From Scylla paramamosain (taxonomy: Eukaryota > Arthropoda > Malacostraca > Decapoda > Portunidae), in NCBI RefSeq assembly GCF_035594125.1, contig NC_087190.1, positions 8,421,539 through 8,485,538 on the forward strand: 64,000 nt of DNA, in the 5' to 3' direction. Below, piece by piece: positions 49,901 through 62,109 of the stretch. The notes beneath the pieces were generated by a model. The model did not search any database and had not been told where the DNA came from. It saw nothing but the letters and a program-made list of their open reading frames with translations. Within the stretch, counting starts at the first letter, position 1; each line of letters begins with the position of its first letter. The translations under genes and the position numbers were made by a program.

Positions 49901-52900
49901 TGTGAAGATGAATAAGAAAGAAAAAAAAATATCGTATTTTTTAATTTATTTATTTATTTTCTCTCAATAGAGAGTTATTTGTGGCTTTTAGCTTTTTGGT
50001 ACTTAATGATTTTAAAAACACTCATAATACACGTTTCTCGTAATATCGTTTCGTTTCCCACAAATAGGGTTTTTAGCATGTATTTAAGCGTTTTATTGGT
50101 AACATGATCAAAAATACTCAAAATACATGTTTTTGGTAATGTTATTCTGTTTCTCCATAAAGTGTGTTTTGCATGCGTTTTAGCGTTTTGGTATATATGG
50201 AGCTCAAAAACACTTAAAGGCAAGTTCTTGGTAAACATTGGTTTTATTCCCATGTAATGTGATTGCCCTTTTTTTTAGTGCTTTACTGCCTATCACTTTC
50301 AAAAACACTCAATAGACACTTTTCTGAAAATGTCGTTTTATTTTTATCACATAAAGCTGGTTTTGCAATCAATTTGGGTTTTGAGTAACTAAGAATGTGA
50401 AAAGCACTTGAAATACACGCATTTGGTAAGGTTGTTCTGTTTCTCAATTAAGAGTATTATTCATGAGTTTCAGCATTTTGGTATCTAGGAAACTAGCTAG
50501 TTTCGCATGTAATTTGGGATTTTCGTAACTAAGAATGTGAAAAACACTCAAAATTCACACATTTTGTAAGGTAATTCTGTTTCTCAATTAAAAGTGTTAT
50601 TCATGAATTTCATCATTTTGGTATCTAAGAAACTTCTCTAGGTACACGAGTGTTTGCGTTTTTTGCCTTTTGGTTCTTGTGGAACTATAAAACAATCATT
50701 ATACACGTTTCTCAGAATGTCCTTTTGTTTTGCAATACTTTGCATCCATTTTTGCATTTTTTTAGGTAACAAGCTCGAAAACATTCAAAATATACATTTT
50801 TGGTAATGTTATTCTATTTCTTCATATTGGTTGGTTTGCATCCTTTTTAGCGTTTTTCTACGTAAAACACTGAAAAGACACGTTTTCAGTAATTTTGTTT
50901 TGGATTCCCATATTGAGTGACTTCCATGTTATTATCGTTTTGGTGCCTAACATACTGAAAAACACTGAAAAGTAAGGTTTCTCGTAAAGTCGTTTAATTT
51001 CCTCATGTAGGTGGCTTTGCATTCACTTAAGAGTTTGGTACATAACATTCCGAAAAAAAAAGCTAAAATTAACATTTTTGATAATATTTTTTTTATTACA
51101 TAATTGCCCAGAATTTTCCCAGAATTTTGGCATCTCGGTACCTCTGAAGATGAATAACAAAAAAAATAAAATTGCCGTTTTTATATATATTTACTTTATT
51201 TTTTTCTTTATAAAGAGTGTTATTTGTGGGTTTTAGTTTTTTGGTTCTTAAGGAACTTAAAAACACTCATAATACATGCTTCTCGTAATGTCCTTTCGTT
51301 TCCCAAACATAGGGTTCTTTGCATGTATTTTCGCGTTTTTATAGGTAGCATGATCAAAAACACTCAAAATACATGTTTTTGGTAATGTTATTCTAATTCT
51401 CATAAAGGGTGTTTTGCATTCGTTTTAGCGTTTTGGTATGTAAGGAGCTCAAAAAAACTTAAAGGCAAGTTCTTGGTAAAAGTTGGTTTCATTCCCATGT
51501 AATGTTATTGTCCCGCTTTTTAGTGCTTTATCGCCTAACACGCTCAAAAACACCCAAAGTCACTTTTCTGGTAATGTCATTTCTTACCAACATAAAGCTA
51601 GTTTTGCATGCAATTTGGGGTTTTGGTAAATAAGAATGTGAAAAATACTCAAAATACACGCATTTCGTAAGGTTGTTATGTTTTTCATTTAAGAGTGTTA
51701 TTCATGAGTACCAGCGTTTTGGTAACTAAGAAACTTCTCCATATACACGAGTTTTTGCGTTTTTTGCCTTGTGGTTCTTGTGAAACTATAAAACACTCAT
51801 TATTCACGTTTCTCGTAATGTCCTTTTGTTTCCCAATATAGAGTGCTTTGCATCCTTTCGCGTTTTTTGTAGATAACAAGACTCAAAATATACCATTTTG
51901 GTAATATTCTATTTCTTCATATTTGTTGGTTTGCATCCGTTTTAGCGTTTTTCTACCTAAAACACAGAAAAGACACGTTTTCAGTATTTTGTTTTGGATT
52001 CTCATATAGAGTGACTTCCATATTATTTATCCTTTTGATGCCTAACAAGCTGAAAATCACTCAAAAGGCAGGTTTCTGGTAAAGTCGTTTCATTTCCTCA
52101 TATAGGTGGCTTTGCATGCACTTTAGGGTTTGGTAAATAACAGTCCGAAAAAAAAGCTAAAATTAACTTTTTTGATAATGATCTTTTATCACATAATTGC
52201 CCTGAATTTTGCCAGAATTTTAGCAACTCGGTACCTATGAAGATGAATAAAAAAAATAAAAAAAACTTTCTGTTTTTCTATTTATTTATTTATTTATTAT
52301 TTTCTAAATAAAGAGTGTTACTTGTGGGGTTTAGCTTTTTGGTTCTTAAGGAACTTGAAAACACTCATAATACACGTTTCTCGTAATATCCTTTCCTTTC
52401 CCAAACATAAGGTTCTTTGCATGTATTTAAGCGTTTTTTATAGATAACATGATTAAAAACACTCAAAATACCTGTTGTTGGTTATGTTATTTTGTTTTTA
52501 TATAAATTGTGTTTTGCATTCGTTTTAGCGCATATAAGGAGCTGAAAAACACTTAAAGGCAAGTTCTTAGTAAACGTTGGTTTTATTCCATGTAATGTGA
52601 TTGCCCTGCTTTTTAGTGCTTTATTGCCTCACACTTTAAAAAACACTCAAATGACACTTTTCTGGTAATGTCATTTTTTTCCCACATAAAGCTATATTCA
52701 CATGGAATTTCGTTTTTTTTTTAACTAAGAATGTGAAATAACACTCAAAATACACGCATTTAGTAAGGTTGTTCTGTTTTTCAATTAAGAGTTTTATTCA
52801 TGAGTTTCAACATTTTGGTATCTAAGAAACTTCTCCATATATACGAGTTTTGGTGTTTTTTGCCTTGTGGATCTTGTGAAACTATAAAACACTCATTATA

Positions 52901-53930
52901 CACGTTTCTCGTAATGTCCTTTTGTTTCCCAATATAGAGTGCTTTGCATGCATTTTCGTGTTTTTTGTAGGTAATAAGTTCAAAAACACTCAAAATATAC
53001 GTTTTTTTGTGGTTTTTCTATTTCTTCGTATTGGTTGGTTTGCATCCGTTTTAGCGTTTTTCTACGTAAAACACTGAGAAGACATGTTTTCAGTAATTTT
53101 GTTTTGGATTCCCATATTGAGTGACTTCAATGGTATTTATCGTTTTGGTGTCTAACCTGCTAAAAACACTCAAAAGACAGGTTTCTTGTAAAGTCGTTTA
53201 ATTTCCATATATAGGTGGCTTTGCATGCACTTTAGTGTTTGGTACATAACAGTCCGAAAAAAAATCTAAAATTAACTTTTTTGATAATGTTCATTTTTCC
53301 ATATAATTTCTCTGAATTTTGCCAGAATTTTGGCATCCTGATACTTATGAAAATTAATAACAAAAAAAAAAAAAAAAACTGCTATTTTTTATTTATTTAT
53401 TTATTTTTTTTCTATAAAGTGTGTTATTTTTGGATTTTAGCTTTTTGGTACTTAAGGAACTTAAAAACACTCATAATACACGTTTCTCATAATGTCCTTT
53501 CGTTTCCCAAATATAGGGTTCTTTGCATGTATTTAAGCGTTTTTATAGGTAACGATCAAAAACACTCAAAATACATGTTTTTGGTAATGTTTTTGTTTCT
53601 CCATAAAGGGTGTTTTGCATGCATTTAAGCGTTTCAATATGTAAGGAGCTCAAAAACACTTAAAGGCAAGTTGTTGGTAAAATTTGGTTTTATTCTCATG
53701 TAATGTGATTGCCCTGCTTTTTAGTGTTTTATTGCCTAACACGCTCAAAAACACTGAAAAGACTCTCATCTGGTAATGTCTTTTTTTTCCACATAAAACT
53801 AGTTTTGCATGTAATTTGGGGTTTTGGTAACTAAGAATGTGAAAAACACTCAAAATACATGTATTTGGTAAGGATGATCTGTATCTCAATTAAGAGTGTT
53901 ATTCATGAGTTTCAGCGTTTTGGTACCTAA
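46911..53930 (+). repeat. Higher-order-repeat satellite array, fifth segment
   Basis: HOR landmarks start at 47715, 49895, 51137, 52240 and 53340 (variant GATACTTATG). The expected landmark near 48.8 kb is lost: after GGCAGAATTTT the unit runs straight into a T-tract at 48807-48826 and the next unit. The 49895-51137 unit is 1242 bp long because about 150 bp (segments CTAGTTTCGCATG to ATTTCATCATT) are repeated from about 50494. The rest follows normal order. No gene is seen. Confidence 0.86.
49391..49414. repeat. 10-bp inverted repeat, local insertion
   Basis: CTTGTGGTTC (49391-49400), loop TTGT, GAACCACAAG (49405-49414). Other HOR units read CTTGTGGTTCTTGTGAAAC and then TATAAAACACTC. Here GAACCACAAG and a TTCTTTTGCTTGAAAATAAT segment replace that, so the second arm is new. 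Confidence 0.88.
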
Positions 53931-54060
53931 GAATTTCAAAAACACTTATAATGCACGTTTCTCGTAATGTCGCTCTTTTTCTTCATATAGAGTGCTTTGC
54001 ATGCATTTTGGCATTTTTTTCACGTAATAGCTGAAAAACACTGAAAATACACGCTTTTGG
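53931..54060 (+). repeat. Irregular satellite flank left of retroelement copy 2
   Basis: Ordinary monomer sequence (ATGCACGTTTCTCGTAATG, GAGTGCTTTGCATGC, CACGCTTTTGGTAA) matching 12111-12240. It ends exactly where the retroelement tail starts. Confidence 0.77.
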
Positions 54061-54062
54061 TA

Positions 54063-54085
54063 ATAAGAACATAAGAACATAAGAA
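54063..54085 (-). repeat. 8-bp tandem 3' tail of retroelement copy 2
   Basis: The same TAAGAACA tandem as at 12243, joined to CTTTTGGTAA of the satellite. Confidence 0.8.
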
Positions 54086-54380
54086 ATAAGTAAATCTGCA
54101 AGAAGGCATCAGGCCTACAAGTGGCAGTACTTGTATGAAATATGCCTACCTATTTCCACCTATCATCCCCATCCATAAATGTGTAATTTTCTCTTACTGT
54201 TCCCAAATGCCTCAGCACTAACAGCTTGATTACTACTACGTCCGTTCCAATCATCTACTACTCTATTTGAAAATTTTTTGAACATCAAGTTTTCAGGCTT
54301 GAACCCGTTTTTCTTGTTCTATCATATTTACAGATTCTAAGAATTTTCCTTATGTTCCCTTTATTATAACCCATATACCA

Positions 54381-54593
54381 CTAAAAGTCTTCTATTAAGT
54401 CCACTCTTAACCTACGTCTCTTTAAAGAATGTAAATTTAACAGCTTGAATATCGCTTCGTAAGGAATACTCCTCATCCCCTGTATCCTTTTAGTCATTTT
54501 CCTTTCTACTGATTCTAATAGACCTTTATCCTTCCTGTGATGTGGTGACCAGAATTGGACAGCGTAGTCTATATGAAGTCTGATAAGCGCCAA
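54381..54593 (-). pseudogene. Retrotransposon RT C-terminal fragment, copy 2
   Basis: The minus strand encodes LIRLHIDYAVQFWSPHHRKD, LLESVERKMTKRIQGM, RSIPYE and LNLHSLKRRRLRVDL. This is the conserved region downstream of the RT palm in CR1-like ORF2. The frame stays open upstream through KQWKEARNKANSVL until an in-frame TGA. It ends at a TAG where copy 1 has AAG (FKRYMGY), so this is a point nonsense change specific to copy 2. The same frame then continues WYMGYNKGNIRKILRIC. Confidence 0.83.
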
Positions 54594-54737
54594 ATGTAAC
54601 TTTAATATTACTTCGGGAGTTCTACTTTTAGCACTCCTGAAAATGAATCATAATACACTATTTGCTTTGTTTCTGGCCTCTTTCCATTGCTTTCTTAGAC
54701 GGAGTTCAGATATAACCTTAAATCTCAAATCTTTTAC

Positions 54738-55080
54738 TTACCCTGAACCTACCAGAACTTGGTTGTTCATTGTGTAACTACTGTGTGGGTTTCTTTTACT
54801 TACGCTAAGTGCTTTGCATTTGTTGACATTAAACTGCATTTGCCATCTGTCCGTCCATTCGTTCAACCTATTCAAATCTGCCTGCAAGGCGATGGTATGC
54901 GATTCTGACCTAATTAATCTACATATTCTCGTGTCATCCGCAAATTTACTAACAACACTACTAATTCCACTATCCAAGCCATTGACATATATTACAAACA
55001 AAATCGGCCCTAATACTAATCATCCCTTTGTCACCCCACTAATTACTTGACCCCACTCCGATTTAGAGCCGTTTATTACA
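54738..55080 (-). pseudogene. Retrotransposon RT palm fragment with FADD, copy 2
   Basis: The minus strand reads VVINGSKSEWGQVISGVTKG, then a stop, then LGPILFVIYVNGLDSGIS, KFADDTRICRLI and LNEWTDRWQMQFNVNKCK. The FADD pair (catalytic aspartates, about 54930-54945) and the SGVxKG..LGP block identify the RT fingers/palm. The in-frame TGA after VTKG and the stop after VLVGSG are inactivating. Copy 1 has a leucine codon at the first of these, so that nonsense change is specific to copy 2. Confidence 0.88.
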
Positions 55081-55326
55081 ACACTCTGTCGCATGACCCT
55101 TAGCCATGACCTTATCCAATCTAAACACCTCATCTCTCTCGTGCTCCCTAACATTTCTCAGTAGCCTCTGATGGGGTACCTTGTCAAACGCTTTACTAAA
55201 GTCCTGATATAGGATGCCATAACTATCACCATTATCTGCCGCCTTGTAAACCTTACTGTATAAACTTACCAAGTTTCTCAGGTAAGACTGCCTATTCCAG
55301 AAGCCGTGCTGTAACTGAGTTATCAA
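55063..55326 (-). pseudogene. Retrotransposon RT fragment with DFSKAFDKVPH, copy 2
   Basis: The minus strand encodes QHGFWNRQSYLRNLVSLYSK and GILYQDFSKAFDKVPHQRLL. These are the RT blocks that hold the first catalytic aspartate of the palm. A frameshift near the end (KVMAKGHATECC) separates it from the SEWGQVISG block. This whole region is missing from copy 1. Confidence 0.88.
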
Positions 55327-55329
55327 GTT

Positions 55330-56114
55330 ATGTTTGTCTAAATACTCTTAAATGTTCTTCGCTATTATTGACTCCATTATTTTACATTCAACAGAAGTTA
55401 AGCTGACAGGTTAGACGTTAAAATTTTATCTTCTTTCTTAAAGGTAGGTACTATATTCGCCTGCCTCCAAATTACCGATACCTCACATGACTAAAGTGAT
55501 TTCCTAAGGACAGAAACTAACAGATTACTTATAACCTTTTTCCTTTCCTTAAATACTGTGGAATATATTTCATCTGGTCCTGGTGACTTGAACTTTTCAA
55601 CTTATCTATCTCCTGTTCCACTATCTCTTTTAGTCATGGTAATATCTGTCAGCTTCTCATCCTCTTCTACTCTAAATATCTTCTCACTATTAGGCAAATC
55701 CTGCATGTTTTCCTGGGCAAAGACAATTAAAAAATACTCGCTCACAATTTACTAATCTCCTCTCAACAACTAATCAGGTCCCATTCTGCTGTCTTTAAGG
55801 AACTATTGTTTCTCTATTCTTCGTCTTATATGCCTAATAAAATCCCTTGAGGTCCATCTTCGCTTGGCTGGCTACCTTTAATTCATAACTATTTTTAGCT
55901 TCTCTTTTTAAACTCCTGACTTTTTCTAATTCATTATATTATGGCCTTAAAACCACTTCCCCTGTCTTTAATCTCATATATACTTCTCCTTCGCCCTATG
56001 TAGTGTTTTAACCTCAGTCATCCATTTAGGATCATTCTTCTGCGATCTTTTTCTTCTGTAAGGGATGTTCCCTAACTTTCCTGAATGTAATTTATCAACG
56101 AAATATTTATTTCG
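55330..56114 (-). pseudogene. 5' part of retroelement ORF2, copy 2
   Basis: In shifting minus-strand frames: KYFVDKLHSGKLGNIPYRR near the 5' edge; KWMTEVKTLHRAKEKYI; AQENMQDLPNSEKIF; KSPGPDEIY (about 55560-55600); and IWRQANIVPTFKKED. These correspond to the linker between endonuclease and RT and the first RT block of CR1-like proteins. Multiple stops occur. The element begins within this linker, which is typical 5' truncation during reverse transcription. Confidence 0.75.
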
Positions 56115-59100
56115 CTTCTCCATAAAGGGTGTTTTGCATGGGTTTTAGTGTTTCTGTACATAAGAACCTATAAAACACGTTTTTAGTAATGTTGTTTTGT
56201 ATTCCTTTATAGAGTGTTTTCCATGCTTTTTAGCGTTCTGGTGTCTAACACGTTGAAAAACACTCAAAAGGCACGTTGATGATAATGTCGTTTCGTTTCC
56301 CGATAAAGGGGGCTTCCAATGCATTTTGTCTTTTGGTACTTAACAATATGAAAAAGAGTTTAAGTAAAAATTTTTCGGTAGTGTTTTTTTTCCATATAAA
56401 GTGCTAATCATGTGTTTTTGAGTCTTGGTAACTAAAAAGCTCAAAATCTCTCATAATACACTTTTCTCGTAATGTCCTTTGTTTTCTCCATGTAGGATGC
56501 TTTGCGTGTAATTTGGCATTTTTGTACTTAACAAGCACAAAAACAATCAAAATACAAGTTTTTGGTAATGTTATTCTGTTTCTCCGTAAAGGTTGTTTTG
56601 CATGCGTTTCAGCGATTTCGGACGTAAGAAGGTCAAAAACACTCTAAAGATACTTTCTTGGTAATGGTATTTTATATTGCCAAATAGGGTGCTTTCAATG
56701 CTTTTAAGCATTTTGATTCCTAACACTCAAGTAAACACTCAAAAGACACGTTTCCTGTAATACAGTTTTGCTTCTTCATATAGGGATCTGCATGCATTAT
56801 GATGTTTTGCTACATAATGTGAAAAATACTCAAAATGTTGTTCCTTTTCTCTATATAGGGTGCTATTCATGCGTTTTAGCGTTTTGGTATTAAGGAAGCT
56901 CAAAAACACTAACAAAACTTGTTTCTCCTAATGTCTTTCTATTTCCCCATATAGGATGCTTCGTATGTTTTTTGACGTTTTGGTACATAACAAGGTAAAA
57001 AAAAAAAAACACTAAAACACAGTTTTGGTGATGTTCTGTTTCTCCATTAAGAGATATAGGATATATTAAATTTTCATTCAGGCGGTTAAGTGTTTGGTAC
57101 CTAAGAGACTCAAAACACTTATAATGCACGTTTCTCGTAATGTCCTATCGTTTGCACATAGAGGGTGCTTTACATGCATTTTTAAGTTGATGTACGTAAC
57201 AGACTGAAAAAGACTCAAAATACACGTTTTTGGTAAGGTTTTTCTATTTGGTAGGGTTATTCGTGTTTGTTGCACGTGGTTTAGCGTTTTGGAACGTAAA
57301 AAGTTTAAAACACTTAAAAGACATGCTTTTAGTAATGTGATTTTTGCATTTCTATATAAAGTGCTTTCCATGCTATTTAGCGTTTTCGTGCCTAACACGC
57401 TGAAAAACACATAAAAACACATTTCTTACATTGTTGTTTAATTTTCTCGTATAGCGAGCAAACATTATGGTGTTTTGCTACCTGACAATGTGAAAAAACA
57501 ACAACATTCAAATTACACGATTTTGGTAATGTTTTTCTCTTTCTCCATACAGTGTGCTTCTCATTTATTTTAGCGTTTTGGTACCTGAGAAGCTGAAAAA
57601 AAAAACTCATAATACACGTTTTTTGTCATGTCCTTTCATTTCCTCATATAGGCTCTTTTTGGTGCTTTGGTACCTAACAGGGTGTTTGCATGTATTTTGA
57701 CATTATAGTTCGTAAGAACCTAAAAAAAAACACTTTAAAGAGACGTTTTAGTAGTTTTGTATTCCCCTATAGGGTGATTTCGTTGCTTCTTACTGATTTG
57801 GTGCCTAACACGCTCAAAAAATAACAAAAGACAAGTTTCTAGTGATTTCGTTTCATTTCTTCATATAGGTTGCTTTACATGCATGTTGGCATTTTGGTAA
57901 TTATCAATGTAAAAAAATACACGTTTTTGGTAAGTTTGTTCTTTTTCTTCAGAGCGCTATTGAAACTTTTTACTGATTTGGTACTTAAGAGAGTAATAAA
58001 AAAATAAAAAAACTAACAAACGTCTCTCGTAATGTCCTTTCATTTCCATATGCAGGGTGTTTTGTTTGATGATAGGCGATTTTGTACATAATAAGCTCAA
58101 AGACACTCAAAATACACGTTTTTGGTAAATGTATTATGTTTCTCCATACAGGGTATTTTCATGCGTTTTTGATGTTTCATATATCTATATATGGGTCTTT
58201 GCATGCACTTTGGCTTTTTGGTAACTAACAATGTCATAACACTCAAAATGCACGTTTTTTTTTTTTTTGGCAATATTGTTCTTTTTCTCCATATAGAGCG
58301 TTATTCATGCGTTTTATCCTTTTGATACTAAGAAGGTCAAAAACACTCATAATACACGTTTCTCGTAATGTCTTTTGATTTTTCCCATATAGGGTATTTT
58401 CGATTCATTTAGGCGTTTTTTTTATGTAACAATCTTATAAAACATTAAAAATACTTGTTTTTGGTAATGTTATTCTGTTTCTCCATAAAGGATGTTTTTT
58501 TTTTTTTTATCGTTTTGGTACGTAGGACACTCAAAAGAAACGTTTTCTTAATGTTGTTTTGTATTCCCATATCAGGTGATTTGTATGCTTTTTAGCATTT
58601 TTGTGCCTAACACGCTGAAGAACATATTTTAGACACGTTTCTGAAATCTCGTTTCCTTTCCCCAAATAGGGGGCTTTACATGCTTTATGGCGTTTTCATT
58701 CATAACCATGTGAAAACACTGAAAATATACGTTTTTGGTAATGTTATTTCATATAGAGTGTTATTCATGCATTTTTATCGACTTCGTACCTAATATGTTA
58801 GAAAAAAAAATACCAATAGTACACATTTTAGTAACGTCTTTTCATTTTCCCATTTAAGATATTATATATGCATTTTGGCGTTTTTCTACTTAACTAACTC
58901 AGAAACACTCGAAATATTTGTTTTTGATATTATTTCTCCGTTTTTTTTTCTCATGCGATTTAGCGTTTCGGTACGTAAGAAAGTCCTAAATAATGAAAAC
59001 ACACGTTTATGGTAAAGTTGTTTTGTTTTCCTTTATAGGGTGCTTTCCATGCATTTTAGCGTTTTGGTGCCTAGCACGCCAATAAACATTCAAAAGGCAC

Positions 59101-59138
59101 TTTTCTGGAAATCGCGTTTCCTTTCCTCATTTAGGGTA
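56115..59138 (+). repeat. Irregular satellite array, parallel to 13910-16799
   Basis: Plus-orientation degenerate monomers matching the first copy in order. It retains a monomer at about 58190-58297 (TGGGTCTTTGCATGCACTTT ... GGCAATATTG) that the first copy lacks. No gene is seen. Confidence 0.83.
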
Positions 59139-59601
59139 CAAAAACATGTATTAGTAGTGTTTTCGAAAACGCCAAAGTGCATGCAAAGTAAGCTATACGG
59201 GAGAAACAAACAAAAACGTGTCTTTTGAATGTTTTCAGCTGTTTACGTACCAAAACACTAAAATGCATGGAAAAGAAACTTCATGGAGAAACAAAATATT
59301 ATTGCAAAAAACGTGTATTTTGAATGTTTTTAAACTTATTACGTACCAATACGCAAAAATTCATCCATTTCATTTTATTTCGGTGCTTTTCAACGTTAGC
59401 ACCAAAACTCTAAAGAGCATGGAAGACACTCTATATAGAAATCAAAACAACATTATCAAAATGGTGTCTTTTGAGTGTTTTTGAGCTTCTTACGTTCCAA
59501 AATGCTAAAACGATAAATAGCCTTTATCGGGAGACATTACCAAAAACGTATGATTTAAGGGTTTTCCAGCTTTTTAGAAACCAAAACGCCTAAATATATG
59601 T
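59139..59601 (-). repeat. Inverted satellite island, copy 2
   Basis: Reverse-orientation monomers between GGGTA|CAAAAACATG and TATATG|TACTAAGCACG, matching 16800-17261 throughout. Both junctions are conserved, so the inversion predates the segmental duplication. Confidence 0.82.
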
Positions 59602-60358
<757 letters not shown>

Positions 60359-62109
60359 GTTGGGGTTGGTTTTTAATATGCTCAAAACACTGAAATTTCC
60401 GGTAATATAATTTCTTTACATCAAATAGTGTGCTGTCTGCATTTTGGCGTTTTGGTAGCTAATGATCGGGAAAACTCTCAAAACACACGTTTATAGTAAT
60501 GTTGTCCTCTTTCTCCATAAAGGGTGTTTTTCATGCGTTTTAGAGTTTTAGTACGTAAGAAACTGAAAAACACTCAAAAGACAAGTTTTTGTTAATATTG
60601 ATTGCTTTTTCTATACAGGTTGTCTTGCATGCACTTTGGTGTTTTTGTATCTAACAAGCTCAAAAACACTCAGCATACAAGTTTTTCGTAATGTTGGTCT
60701 ATTTCTTTATGTATGGTGTTCACTATGCTTTTAGGCGTTTTGGTACCTATCATGGGGAAAAAAACTCATAAAGTACGCTTTTGGTAATGTTGTTTTGTTT
60801 CTGCAAATATAGTATTATTTACGTGTTTTAGACTTTTGGTATCTATGAAGCTGAAAAAGACATAATACACCTTTATATTAATATCGTTTCATTTACCTAT
60901 ATAGGGTAATTTGCATACATTTTGGCGTTTTTGTTACCTAACAAGCTAAAAAATCTCAGAACATACGTTTTTGCTAATATTGTTTCGGACATCTTTTACG
61001 TTTCGGTACGTAAGAAGCTCAAAAACACTCGATTTTGTTAAGGTTATCTCGTTTTCCCATATAGGGTGTTTTCCTTGCTTTTTAAGCGTTTTGCTGCCTA
61101 ATATGCTCAAAACACCTAAATGACAAGTTTCTGGTGATGTTTTGCTACTGGTTTTGTTAATGTTTTTTTTTCCCCTCATATAGAGTAATATTCACGTGTT
61201 TTAGTGTTTTGGTACATAAAAAAAATAATAAAAACACTCATAATACACGTTTCTGTTAATATCGTTTCGTTTCCTGAAATAGGGTCCTTTGCATGCAATA
61301 TGTGGTTTATGGGGCAATATGGGTACCTAACAAGTTAAAAGACTGAGATAAAAATTTTTTGCTAAAGTTTCCCATAAATGTTTCTTTGCTCTCATTTTAG
61401 TGTTTTGTTCTCTCAAAAAACACTAAAAAGAAACGTTTTTGACAATGTTGTTTTCTTTTCTCATATAGACCTATTTTCATGCTTTTTAGCTTTTTGTTGC
61501 CTAATTTGCTCGAAAATTTCCAAATGGCACGTTGCAGGTACTATCTTTTAGTTACTCCAGACAAGGTATTCTACATGCATTCTGTCGTTTTGTTACCTAA
61601 CTTAAAAACACTTAAAACACGTTTATTTTTAATGTTCTATTTCTCAGAAAAGTGCGTTTTCAATCCCTTTTAGAGTTTCGGTACGTACGAAGCTGAAAAA
61701 CACCCAAAAGATATGTTTTTGGTAATATTTATTTTTTCTTCTTCTATAGGGTGCTTTGCATGTACTTTGGCGTTTTGATAACTAACAAACTCAAAAATAT
61801 TCATAATACATGTTTGTGATCATGTCGTTCTGTTTCTTCACATAGGGTGCTTTATATGTATTTTGGCGTTTTGGTCCCTAACATGGGGAAAAGCACCCAT
61901 AATACACGTTTTTCGTAATGATGTTCTGTTTCTTCATATAGAATGCTATTTACGTGTTTTAGCGTTTCGTTACATAAGAAGCTGAAAAACAGCGTTAATA
62001 TCTTTTCTTTTCCCCATATCTGAAAATTTGCATGCATTTTGGCGATTAGTTATCTAACAAGCTCAAAAACACTCAAACACAAGTTTTTGTTTAGTTTAGT
62101 TATCGTTTT
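60359..62109 (+). repeat. Irregular satellite array, parallel to 17839-19640
   Basis: Plus-orientation degenerate monomers matching the first copy in order, including GGGGCAATATGGGTACC (about 61312) and TTGCAGGTACTATC (about 61532). It joins HOR sequence at TTTGTGGGTTTTAGC (about 62110). No gene is seen. Confidence 0.83.

Larger units (their letters stand above)
54061..56114 (-). mobile_element. Decayed CR1/Jockey-like non-LTR retrotransposon, copy 2
   Basis: The fuller copy of the element at 12241-13909, with the same flanks and the same 5' truncation. The 3' end with the 8-bp TAAGAACA tandem tail is at 54061, and the 5' end is at about 56114. Reading 5' to 3' on the minus strand: a linker piece KYFVDKLHSGKLGNIPYRR; SPGPDEIY; an IVPTFKKED block; QHGFWNRQSYLRNLV; YQDFSKAFDKVPHQRLL; SEWGQVISGVTKG; LGPILFVIYVNGLDSGIS; KFADDTRI; and a C-terminal LIRLHIDYAVQFWSPHH block. 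Several frameshifts and stops interrupt it. There is no endonuclease or ORF1, so the element is 5'-truncated and dead. The shared insertion point with copy 1 means one insertion was later duplicated with its flanks. Confidence 0.9.

Noticed and set aside
54061..56114. LTR retrotransposon or endogenous virus.
   Set aside because: No LTRs, protease, integrase, gag or env motifs were seen. RT motifs, 5' truncation and an 8-bp tandem tail fit a CR1/Jockey-like non-LTR element.
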